Translations under genes and position numbers: made by a program
Source of the DNA: Rhizoctonia solani
Lineage: Eukaryota > Basidiomycota > Agaricomycetes > Cantharellales > Ceratobasidiaceae
DNA: 64,000 nucleotides
Direction of reading: 5' to 3'
Assembly (NCBI RefSeq): GCF_016906535.1
Contig: NC_057383.1
Coordinates: 1,240,001 to 1,304,000, forward strand
Part shown: one piece after another, positions 46,259 to 57,596 of the stretch
Layout of the letters: each line of letters begins with the position of its first letter
Position numbering within the stretch: position 1 is the stretch's first letter
The notes under the pieces: model-generated
Databases searched by the model: none
Seen by the model: only the letters and a program-made list of their open reading frames with translations
What the model was told of the DNA's origin: nothing

Positions 46259-48623
46259 TCATGCGCGACCCTTGTCCTCGAACACATTCCTCGTCGCGCG
46301 CGAGCGTCGAACGTCAGGCAGAGACCGGCGACGCCGACCGAGCGACGTCGACCAGACATCCAGCCCGGACGGGATCTCGCTGCACATCTGTTGGGCATAT
46401 GGGTGTCAGCGAGCTGCTCGGCAGCTGGAAGAAAGCGCATCAGCTCACAGCAGTGTTGGCCGACGGGATCGTCATCTGGGCCACGGCGTCGGGCTGCACG
46501 ATGATGACCGCTGCGAATCCTTCAGCCAAGTGCCAGTCGATGTGACAGTGCATGACTGTGTGGGGTGGGTGGATCAGTACCAGAGCGTAGAGCGAGTATG
46601 GATGCATGCATGCTTACACCAGACGCCCGGGTTGTTCGCTTCGAACCGGAGCACTGCCCACGACGATGCCGGGATGATGTGCGTGTCGCGGCGGATCGGG
46701 TTCGTTGTGTTGTAGCTCACCGACTCGGCCTCTTCGAGCGACAAGCTGCCGGATCCTTCGGCGACGATCCAGAAGGTCATGCCGTGCACTGGAGAACGAT
46801 CGTGAGCGATGCGAGGTCGAGATCCAATGCGACCGATAGCAGCACTTACAGTGGTAAGGGTGGTCGATCGCGGTGTCCAGGTTGTTGAGGATCAGGTCGA
46901 CCGCCCCCGTGGTGTTGTATACTACCGCCGCCACGTTCGATGCGTTGACCGTACCTCCGGCGGCGATCGTATGCAGGACCGGCTGGTACACCAGGTCCAC
47001 GAACTCCGTCGAGTTCACTTCGAACCCGGTGTCCAGGTTGCCGTCCGAGTCCAAAGACACGGCGAAACCGGTCTGGAGCATTCCGCGGCTGACGACGGTC
47101 GTGGGTGCGTCCTTGGCCACGATCGGCGTCAGCGACGAGGTGTCGAGGTCGGTGCACTCCGCTCCCGAAACAACGTCGGTCCAGTCGGAGCTCGTCGGGT
47201 CCGTGGTGCCAGCGCCAGTTCCGTCTTCTTCGACGTAGCGGACGATAGCGTAGGTGGTGTTCGAGAAGTCGTCAGGGAGGGTGGTCAAGCACGCAGTGTT
47301 CATCTGAGCGCGCAGGTAGTATGAATCGCCAACGGAGCCGACGCTAGTATCAACTATGGCTGAGTAGCGTTGGCCGTTGTGGAACTTGAAGCGGTGGAGA
47401 GCGCTGTTCGCTTCGCTGTAGATGCCGGTGTCATCCGCCTCGGTGATGTTCATGGTGTGACCATCCAGCGAGACCCAGAACATGGCTGCAGGAACATGGT
47501 CATAGATATGGTATGCATGTCAAAAGTAACAAAAAAGAGCGCGGGACCTACCATGAGCAGCCGTATTGATAAACCGGAACCGATACTTCTTGTTCGGCAC
47601 CACCTGAATCTCGTACGGCGTTTGGGTGAAGCACGTGCTGCTGTTGCCATAAGTCGCGCAGTCCCAGATGCCATTGCCGTTAATCAAAGCCGAGTTAGGC
47701 GATGGGGCGGCGATACTCTGAAGTAGTTTCGAGTCAGATCATGCGCATATAGCTACTCTCCAGTCACGTACCCCTTGGTAGCCAGATGAGGACAACAGCG
47801 CTGATGTGATTACTGCCGATGTGTCGTGGTACCAATCCGCAACGACCACAATTTGGTCTTCGTCATAGTCGACACCTCGCTTCAGCGGGTCGTCGGGCGA
47901 GTGTATGATTAAAGGCTAGCACATAAGGGAAGCGCTGGTGAGTACGTATAACGATTCGCATACACCCGTCACATACCCCATGGATTCCGTCGGCGAGCTG
48001 CGTCGACGCATGTGCACTGAAAGATGCGTTGAGTACATCGTGTGCGTATGTTTTTCAACATATTCCGAATTGTACTTACTGCCACCAGTATGTGCCGTAC
48101 TGCCCGCTGACCGTGAACTGATACGTAAAGCTCGAGCCCGCAGGGATTGGGCATTGAGTGATTCCGGCAGGGCCATCCATCCAAGGGGTACTGTTCTGGA
48201 ACAGTCCATGCCAATGGACAGTTGTGCCCACGCTCATGTCGTTTTGAACGTTGACGATGATTGTGTCGCCGTCGTTAGCTTCGATAGTAGGACCGGGATA
48301 CTGGCCTGAACAGGAGAGTCAGTTGGGAAACCGATCTGCGCGCGGAGTGATGCGTGCTTACCGTTGACGACTAGCATAGGGCGGTAGTAGCCGTCGGGAG
48401 ACCCAGTCGCTGTCGCGACGGTCCAGTCGTAGGTACGAGTGACAGGGACATCTGTGATCACAAAGTCGCTGCTGAGCGTGAGCTGCGAGGCTACAGCAGT
48501 GACGGTAGCGGTCGCTGTGGTCGTAGATGCGGCAGCGGACGTGGTTGTAGTTGTAGTTTGAGAAACCACGAGACCGAAGAAACTAGCCAGTGCGCCGAGC
48601 GCTGCTGGACGTAGGAAGTGCAT
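46259..48623 (-). CDS. Laccase, copy 1 (left arm)
   Basis: Coding sequence and introns appear identical to the right-arm copy at 54583-56947; see that entry for domains and copper ligands. Secreted multicopper oxidase that oxidises phenols with reduction of oxygen to water. It differs in context: only 112 bp upstream of its ATG are shared with copy 2, after which the upstream sequence is unrelated. Its 3' neighbour is the orphan FOL1 tail instead of FOL1. The gene is intact. Confidence 0.92.
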
Positions 48624-48735
48624 GGTAAACAATAGAGGTAGTCACAGGCCAAGCGAGAGTGCCAGAGAGAGAACTGAAGAAAGTACCGAGGCAGACGATG
48701 CTAAGAAACGAGGCACTTGTGCGTCTTTATATCCT

Positions 48736-50256
48736 ACCGGCTGGGATGTCTTAGAAATTCTCCCTAAGATACTCAAAAGGAGTGGAACAGCTCCAAATCA
48801 CGAACATGCGTAAATGTTTCCGAATTCTAATTTCAATCTAACGCATTCCCGGGCCGCAGCAATCTTGCAAGGCTCCTCCTGATCCCGGATTTGAGTCGCA
48901 TAATGAACTTTCTTTGCCCCGGCAATTTCTATTTCGTTTACTTTGCAATCAGAAGACTTATTTCAAACTTGCTGCGCACCGCTACGGTTGATTTTGATGA
49001 AGATACCTTTTTGACTTCTGGTGTTTGTCAGCGCGCAGTCGCAACAGCAGCCTCTTTATCACCAAGTACGCTTTATTTCCTTTTTATAAGTAATATTATT
49101 CTACACCATACATCTAAAAATAGTCACATCAGCATTGGCCCGAGCTCGATACGGATGCTCAGCCTACGCAACTATCTAACCAAGAACTCCTTGATAGGTT
49201 GAATTAGGAATATACAATGATCATGCTCGCCTTGGATCCAACTGAATATATCGTAGTAGAGATGCGTTGCGTTTTTTACCACAGCCACAGGAAGAGTCAT
49301 TCTCTGGGAATCTTGCTGTTGGCCCCACTTGCTCGGGTGGCACATCCTGGGTCCTTTCATTTAACATTTTGTTGGAACCTCAATCTCCGCGCGTATGCAG
49401 CCCTCAAGCATTTTATGTATGACTTAGGCTCGCTAACTAATAGACCCGTAACTGTTTTGGAGCTTCTGCCAGCTCGAGGAACGCAATGCAGTGGTTTCAA
49501 ATCTTCTGCCTGGAACACAGTAAAGCTTTACTGTAGTGTCAGACCAAGCGATTATCCAACATTTAAAGACTGCGATCACGTTGTATGCGTAAGTCCGCTA
49601 TAGCTAAACCTCACTTCAATGAGTTCACGTACCCATCGGCCACATCGTGCATAGTGATTCAATTACAGTAGTAAGTATGCGTAACCAAAGCACTTTATTC
49701 CATAATATGATATTATGACGCGCTCGTCTGGGCTTACATCACGATCACGTGAATTGGGACCTGGCATTTCGTACTCACATGTCTGTCTAGCTGTCGCCTC
49801 GTCTTCCATGACTTTACACAAATCTCTTTAATTATTCAAGGGAAAAGGACATACTAGGAATAGAGTGGATTAGTGACGTATAAGGCACCTCCCGACCCCT
49901 GATCCTAACGCTGGCAGGTTGAGGCCTCGCTGTCGAGATCTTTGCTGTTCAACCACTTTTATAGACACTGTTTTACCTGCATTCTCCTCTACGAAACAGG
50001 CCCGAATCAATTATATATACTCACCAACTATTTCTCGTACGTAGTATATAAAATTCGGGTCAATAAAGTACTATGTGACCCTCATTATTGACCCAGGAAC
50101 CAAGTGTTGACGCATTCTTGGGATGCCCATACGAAAGCCTCGCAGACAGACTTTACAAGAATTAGCCTATCGTGAGCTTCTAATCCCAAATCTGTTCGGC
50201 GGCTTCTCACCGAGATTTTGGGTCGGATTTTATATTTATCTACTTATTCACAACAG
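48736..50256. other. Spacer between arms, first part; novel upstream region of laccase copy 1
   Basis: Contains the sequence that now acts as upstream region of laccase copy 1. Short open frames (for example 49217-49603) show no coding character. Confidence 0.45.
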
Positions 50257-52618
50257 CCCCAGTCCCAGCCATCGGGGGCAAGGATCTGCGCGCAGACGAA
50301 GCTTTACTAGGGCTCAGTGACTGGGAGCTTGGAGACCATAGTACAAGGTATCCTCAGTCTCTTCTAAGTAGCAGCTTCGATGGAAGTCGGTCGGGCGGAA
50401 ACACCGTGGGGGGTTCGGTTATTGGTTCTACAGTGATGCATTCGTCTGTGGGCGGAAGCGATGTTTCTCGACCGTCTCTTGCGATCCCATCAACAAAAGC
50501 ATCTGAAACTTCTTCCGGAATGTCTCCTACTCGCTCGGAGGCAACACACGTCCGAAGGAAAAAACCTCCGGCGTTGAGCCCAGAGCCTGTTGATATTTCG
50601 GCCCATTCGTCGACGGCTTCCAGCTCCCCTCCTAAAAGCTCTGTCTCGAGAATTCCTGTAGATGGTGTAGTAAGACCGGGACATATCGTCCCACCCGACT
50701 GGAGTGCAGCTGCTGTTTCGGTTTTAGGTTCGGCTCCTCCTTCGGTGGTGGCCCCCACCCCTGCTCCCGCTTCAATCATAGGGTCGACTATGATGTCTTC
50801 GACCTTAAATCCTCCTTCATCGTACAAGCAACTGCAGAGTCGGAGATCCAGTCAACCTGCGCCCCGTACCTCACCCTCCGGATATTCGCACTCTCATAGT
50901 CACTCCCAGCCTCTTGTATCTGTCCCGACTCTACCGCCAATTGCCGCAAGTCCACGTACCAGTGTAGCAGACGCCCCTCCAAACCCGACAACCTTATACT
51001 CGAATTCATCAGGGTTTGCTCAAGGACAAAATTCACTCGCACATCAAACGGGACTAAAACCTACATCTCTAGTACCTCAAAGTTCTTCTGTGCATTCGGA
51101 GCGAATGAAGCCATCCCAGTCATCGCTGTCCACTCACTCTGTGATTCCTAAACCAACTGTCACTTCATCCAGGTCTCAATTACTACAAGTCCCTCCTCCC
51201 TCACAAGGCTTCTCCTCGTTATCACATTCTTCCCCCGCCTCTATCGTTGGATCCCACATTTCAGAACAGTCCTCACAAGGTTCACGAGCACTACCCGTAC
51301 CTCCTCATTCAACTATATCTACGGCACAGCAACCACCTGCAGTCGCGTTGTCTATGGATCACACACCCTCGTCCTCGATTCAAGCTTGGAGAACTGGGAT
51401 CACGACTTCCAGCTCTCGAGGGTGGGGGACTCCTTTCAATACCCAAACGCCTCAACAGAATATTTCTCACTTAGCATACGGTAGCATGGCCTCCATCCCT
51501 CCAACAGCCTATCCCCATCCTAGCAATTTTCGATTGGACCATCTCTCATCAAGGACTCAAGGCCAACTCAGCATACCCCCGCCCACTCGTAGGTACTCCT
51601 ACGACACACCTACCAGTGGGCTTCCACTTCCTTCCCAACTTTCAACTACCTTGGATGGTTACACCTCATCGCCCGATGTCAGTGGCCGACAAGGGGCATC
51701 TCCTGTCATAGGAGACCCACGCACAAATATACAATTTGGTGGGGGTTTCGTGATTTCTCACATCAATAAGAACTAACAACTGATGAATAATACTTGTAGA
51801 CGATGGGAAACCTGCTATTCAACGCGCGCCATCAAAATTAAGGCGAAAGCTCACTAAAAATAGGGGGTGGGTGCCAAATACAACCGCAGCTGCCGCTCCC
51901 GCGGCTTCGACATCCACAGTTGCACCCGCGCCCCGGCTGGAAGGTGCGTTAGCTCCAAGACAACAGATTTCGTCTGCACGTGGGAGCCCCCCACGCGTGA
52001 TCCAAAGCGGGGGACAGGCTCTGGTACCTGCCCAGCGCGCTTTTATTGGATCTCATCGTCCCGCTCAAGAGCGTATATTATGGGGGCTCCCGCTTGACAG
52101 AGATCCGCGAGTCCGACATGCCATCCAGAAGATTGAGAGGATTAAGGAGGCAGTGATCACGTTCGGAGTTCGTGTATCCCCTTATACTCACGTCTAATAG
52201 CTGATTCATAACTTCTCATAGGCAGAGCAATTTGTAGATACAAAAATGAAAGGGGCAGTCATATGCAATGTCGATTATCGCTCACCCAACCATCCTGAAG
52301 ATCTGGCATTTGACTGGTATGTCGAATACCTTTTCATCAGCCCTCGCATTTATAACGAATGTGTCGTTCAGGATCACATACAAAGATGCTCAAAAGACAC
52401 TCGATTCGACCCTTCAAAAATCTGTCACACGCACTGATCCAACGAACACCGTTCTCGTCGTCATCTTTCTTCTATCACCATCCCTCAACTCACTTGCTAT
52501 ATGGCGTAAATCGCTATCTATTGATCCTACGAAATTCGACAGAGTTCTTGCCTACAGGGTTAATAAAGTCAAGCGCGAGACAGCAGATCAAGAAAAAGAT
52601 ATGGTTATTAAGCTGTAA
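50257..52618 (+). CDS. Unrecognised low-complexity protein with a C-terminal folded segment
   Basis: The frame is open from 50184 without ATG, and an acceptor (CAACAG) at 50251-50256 suggests an upstream exon, possibly the one with MPIRKPRRQTLQEL at 50123. The long exon encodes a Ser/Pro/His-rich, probably disordered region. Removing introns near 51742-51799, 52159-52220 and 52319-52377 gives a C-terminal part with RDPRVRHAIQKIERIKEAV, KMKGAVICNVDYRSPNHPED and LAYRVNKVKRETADQEKDM, ending at TAA 52616-52618. The family is unknown to me. It sits alone in the spacer between the two laccase arms. Confidence 0.6.
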
Positions 52619-54470
52619 CTGTATATTTTTTGGAGGAATTCAGCTCGCTAATGGACGTTTGCTGCCACTACCTGGAGAGTGATAGAACCGGGAACACGGA
52701 ATATGGGGTCAAGTTCCGTTGAATGACCGGGAACACTTAATATTTGTTATCAAACATTTTCACTGAGAATTGGAACATTCTTAAAACCATGTCTGTAGTT
52801 ATACTCTCAACCTCTGCCAATCATGGGCGTCTTCCGTTTACTTCACATTCGAATCGCTAGCTTTAGGACCTCGGGACCCCTTCTATGACACGAGCGTAAT
52901 GTTTTATGTTGAAACGCTTACAATTCATGTATATAAACCCCTTCATCCACTGTTGTTTTTCATTTACTGTAAATTAGCTTGTATGATACATTATTTGCAA
53001 TGATACGCACTTAAACCTTTGCTCCGTCGCTATAAAAAATCCAGAGTGTTCCACCAAAACTCGAATAGTTAAGACCCTACTTTAACTGGAGAGCATAATT
53101 TGGGTGAAACTATATTGATATGGTCTTAAATCAATGCCTCCAGTACATCTTCCTCAGTATGAATGAGACTAAAAGAGGTTTGGTGCCTAAAGTTATTGCA
53201 TATTAACCTCCATTTCAGCCTAGTTTTCACTTAGCCTAAAGGGGCATAATATTACTTGTTGTCGTTATATTCGCCTTGCACAATGTATAAATCTATCTTC
53301 TGACCTAATACCGGCCTTCGTGATGCCCCGAAATAACCCTGACCCCTCTTAGCTAGACTCAAGAATACTGAGCTGCTACAGAACAGTGTGCTCCAGCCTC
53401 GAGACCGTCGGCTTGATTCGACGAACTGAGGCCGAACCTGGGTTACGCATAGAAGAGACATGTTGGTAGCATCTCTGTAGCATTGATATATATTTATGTA
53501 TGTATATGACCATGAGATAAAAGCTGCTGCCACAGTATGGGTAGACGTTTGTGGATTTAGCTGTCACGCCATCACATTTAGGAAATTTTTACATGTTTGT
53601 TACAGTTACGACATCCAGACAACTGTTTCTTCCAGTGTTAACGCTAATGAATCTCATAGTTGCTGATAATTTGGTCATGTTGTTCTGAACTAAGGCCAGG
53701 ATGATGCGCACTATTAAGTAAGTATTATCACAGGTTGTGGGGATGAAACATTGGTTGATCAAACGACAGTGAGTCCCATGCAGTCCGAGGGATGAGGTGT
53801 TATCGGAATTGATAGAGCCCTCGTACGAGACTACTATCAATAATTTCATAAGGCGCAGTAGGTCGTACAATGGATATTAGACAAGAATAGTACAACCACC
53901 GCACGCCGCAGTCGACAAATAACTACATTTCTTCGCCTAGACCGCCAAGCAAAATTGCCATGACGAATTATGAAGTGAAGCTTTGAGTTTGAGATAACTA
54001 CACATTGTCTGTGACTGCTAGCCCTTCCACTTTGACATAATATAAAAGACATTAACGCAGGTTAAACAATGGGATAACAAAGACAAACTATACGATAATA
54101 TATGCATGTAGCTATACGGATTGCCCATACTGACGAAGGATAGCCTTAAGATCCCCAATCGAAGTGATAAATCATTCGGGTCAGTGATTGACAAGTTGGT
54201 AATAGAACAAAACACGCGCAGTCGTGAAATTCGGTATTTCTCCAAATTCTTCGGTGCCGCAGTAACTACCGCGTAAGTTGATCCCATGATACGGTCCGGG
54301 ATTTGATCAAGAGATCAAATATGCTACGACTCTTGAGAGATGCTAGGTAGGCCGGTCAATGAGAAATGAGCAAGGAGTAGACCAGATTATTATTAGATCA
54401 CATCAAGACGGGGGAGGGACATAATAGTTTACAAATTCAATCGAGCGCAGTAAGGTATTGAACGCTAATG
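52619..54470. other. Spacer between arms, last part
   Basis: AT-rich, no gene recognised. The final few hundred bases are the native upstream region of laccase copy 2, including whatever regulatory sites were not carried into the duplicate. Confidence 0.45.
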
Positions 54471-54474
54471 AGGA

Positions 54475-54480
54475 TATAAA
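54475..54480 (+). promoter_or_regulatory. TATA box of laccase copy 2
   Basis: TATAAA lies 103 bp upstream of the laccase ATG. The mirrored TATA of copy 1 is at 48726-48731 on the minus strand. The duplication breakpoint lies 4 bp further upstream, so both copies keep this element. Confidence 0.6.
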
Positions 54481-54582
54481 GACGCACAAGTGCCTCGTTT
54501 CTTAGCATCGTCTGCCTCGGTACTTTCTTCAGTTCTCTCTCTGGCACTCTCGCTTGGCCTGTGACTACCTCTATTGTTTACC

Positions 54583-56947
54583 ATGCACTTCCTACGTCCA
54601 GCAGCGCTCGGCGCACTGGCTAGTTTCTTCGGTCTCGTGGTTTCTCAAACTACAACTACAACCACGTCCGCTGCCGCATCTACGACCACAGCGACCGCTA
54701 CCGTCACTGCTGTAGCCTCGCAGCTCACGCTCAGCAGCGACTTTGTGATCACAGATGTCCCTGTCACTCGTACCTACGACTGGACCGTCGCGACAGCGAC
54801 TGGGTCTCCCGACGGCTACTACCGCCCTATGCTAGTCGTCAACGGTAAGCACGCATCACTCCGCGCGCAGATCGGTTTCCCAACTGACTCTCCTGTTCAG
54901 GCCAGTATCCCGGTCCTACTATCGAAGCTAACGACGGCGACACAATCATCGTCAACGTTCAAAACGACATGAGCGTGGGCACAACTGTCCATTGGCATGG
55001 ACTGTTCCAGAACAGTACCCCTTGGATGGATGGCCCTGCCGGAATCACTCAATGCCCAATCCCTGCGGGCTCGAGCTTTACGTATCAGTTCACGGTCAGC
55101 GGGCAGTACGGCACATACTGGTGGCAGTAAGTACAATTCGGAATATGTTGAAAAACATACGCACACGATGTACTCAACGCATCTTTCAGTGCACATGCGT
55201 CGACGCAGCTCGCCGACGGAATCCATGGGGTATGTGACGGGTGTATGCGAATCGTTATACGTACTCACCAGCGCTTCCCTTATGTGCTAGCCTTTAATCA
55301 TACACTCGCCCGACGACCCGCTGAAGCGAGGTGTCGACTATGACGAAGACCAAATTGTGGTCGTTGCGGATTGGTACCACGACACATCGGCAGTAATCAC
55401 ATCAGCGCTGTTGTCCTCATCTGGCTACCAAGGGGTACGTGACTGGAGAGTAGCTATATGCGCATGATCTGACTCGAAACTACTTCAGAGTATCGCCGCC
55501 CCATCGCCTAACTCGGCTTTGATTAACGGCAATGGCATCTGGGACTGCGCGACTTATGGCAACAGCAGCACGTGCTTCACCCAAACGCCGTACGAGATTC
55601 AGGTGGTGCCGAACAAGAAGTATCGGTTCCGGTTTATCAATACGGCTGCTCATGGTAGGTCCCGCGCTCTTTTTTGTTACTTTTGACATGCATACCATAT
55701 CTATGACCATGTTCCTGCAGCCATGTTCTGGGTCTCGCTGGATGGTCACACCATGAACATCACCGAGGCGGATGACACCGGCATCTACAGCGAAGCGAAC
55801 AGCGCTCTCCACCGCTTCAAGTTCCACAACGGCCAACGCTACTCAGCCATAGTTGATACTAGCGTCGGCTCCGTTGGCGATTCATACTACCTGCGCGCTC
55901 AGATGAACACTGCGTGCTTGACCACCCTCCCTGACGACTTCTCGAACACCACCTACGCTATCGTCCGCTACGTCGAAGAAGACGGAACTGGCGCTGGCAC
56001 CACGGACCCGACGAGCTCCGACTGGACCGACGTTGTTTCGGGAGCGGAGTGCACCGACCTCGACACCTCGTCGCTGACGCCGATCGTGGCCAAGGACGCA
56101 CCCACGACCGTCGTCAGCCGCGGAATGCTCCAGACCGGTTTCGCCGTGTCTTTGGACTCGGACGGCAACCTGGACACCGGGTTCGAAGTGAACTCGACGG
56201 AGTTCGTGGACCTGGTGTACCAGCCGGTCCTGCATACGATCGCCGCCGGAGGTACGGTCAACGCATCGAACGTGGCGGCGGTAGTATACAACACCACGGG
56301 GGCGGTCGACCTGATCCTCAACAACCTGGACACCGCGATCGACCACCCTTACCACTGTAAGTGCTGCTATCGGTCGCATTGGATCTCGACCTCGCATCGC
56401 TCACGATCGTTCTCCAGTGCACGGCATGACCTTCTGGATCGTCGCCGAAGGATCCGGCAGCTTGTCGCTCGAAGAGGCCGAGTCGGTGAGCTACAACACA
56501 ACGAACCCGATCCGCCGCGACACGCACATCATCCCGGCATCGTCGTGGGCAGTGCTCCGGTTCGAAGCGAACAACCCGGGCGTCTGGTGTAAGCATGCAT
56601 GCATCCATACTCGCTCTACGCTCTGGTACTGATCCACCCACCCCACACAGTCATGCACTGTCACATCGACTGGCACTTGGCTGAAGGATTCGCAGCGGTC
56701 ATCATCGTGCAGCCCGACGCCGTGGCCCAGATGACGATCCCGTCGGCCAACACTGCTGTGAGCTGATGCGCTTTCTTCCAGCTGCCGAGCAGCTCGCTGA
56801 CACCCATATGCCCAACAGATGTGCAGCGAGATCCCGTCCGGGCTGGATGTCTGGTCGACGTCGCTCGGTCGGCGTCGCCGGTCTCTGCCTGACGTTCGAC
56901 GCTCGCGCGCGACGAGGAATGTGTTCGAGGACAAGGGTCGCGCATGA
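54583..56947 (+). CDS. Laccase, copy 2 (right arm)
   Basis: Secreted multicopper oxidase acting on phenolics. ATG at 54583 begins a signal peptide (MHFLRPAALGALASFFGLVV), followed by a Thr/Ser-rich linker. Introns at 54845-54900, 55127-55189, 55230-55292 and later sites restore three cupredoxin domains. Copper motifs in order: L1 TVHWHGLFQNSTPWMDGP, L2 GTYWWHAHASTQLADGIHG (HAH where HSH is usual), L3 HPYHLHG and L4 GVWFMHCHIDWHLAEGF. All His/Cys ligands are present. The residue ten after the Cys is Phe, the type found in high-redox laccases. The C terminus, after an inferred last intron, is unusually basic (LGRRRRSLPDVRRSRATRN) and ends at TGA 56945-56947; that tail is the least certain part. 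FOL1 is convergent on the right. Confidence 0.93.
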
Positions 56948-57596
56948 GCTCATCCTCCTCTCCGCCCACCATGGGCTAAGCATAGAAGCAACCAAGCATA
57001 GACATCTATCTCCTTAGTAATAGTCGAATACAAGCTGTCTCTACTCTCACTGTCTCTCTATATACATCGAAAATACAATCGTTTGCTACGTCCAGGCTTG
57101 CTCCGCTCACTCGGGCCACAAGCAGCTCATACTAAATATCTATCGTCGTATGGTCAACGTAGAGCTGCCATGGTGCATCTTTTGCTCACTGGGGTTGATA
57201 TTGCGCCACGTGAGGTTGGGCCGCAATATCATATCGGGAAGGATACGATCGGCAGTGTATTTCAGATCCCGCGCGATTCGTATTTGACGACGCCGGGCTT
57301 GCACGTTTCGTCGAGGCTGCGGGGACGCGCGGTGGTCATGACCCCGCAGGCTAGGAAGTCATTGGGCTGCCTGAATTGGATACATCGGACTGATATACGA
57401 TATGGAGTGCGGAACCAAAGAGCGCGAGCCGAGCCTGATTTGACTATCCGTTTGAGCTCGGACATTGGGTGATATGATTTCACTATGACTAGTACTCTCA
57501 CATAGGCGCACATCCCGGACCCACACTAACACCCATACCAGTCCCACTCGCACCCGCTTGCACACACGCATGCACGCACACGCTCGAGGCTCGCCC
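56948..57596. other. Convergent 3' region of laccase copy 2 and FOL1
   Basis: Lies inside the duplicated arm; mirrored at 45610-46258. Open frames on both strands occur twice only because of the duplication. No independent gene supported. Confidence 0.55.

Larger units (their letters stand above)
45467..48735. repeat. Left arm of 3,269-bp inverted duplication
   Basis: Base x in this arm pairs with base 103206 - x in 54471-57739, with no indel anywhere. The only difference I found is 46256 (G) against 56950. Outside the arm, identity ends abruptly on both sides. Contents: 143 coding bases of the FOL1 3' end, the laccase 3' flank, the entire laccase gene on the minus strand and 112 bp of its promoter. 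Confidence 0.95.

Noticed and set aside
46811..47726. Antisense ORFs within the laccase genes (both arms)
   Set aside because: They appear twice only because the region is duplicated and have no domain character; the laccase strand is certain.
49217..49603. 128-residue + strand ORF in the spacer
   Set aside because: No recognisable motif, no splice context and no sign of codon bias.
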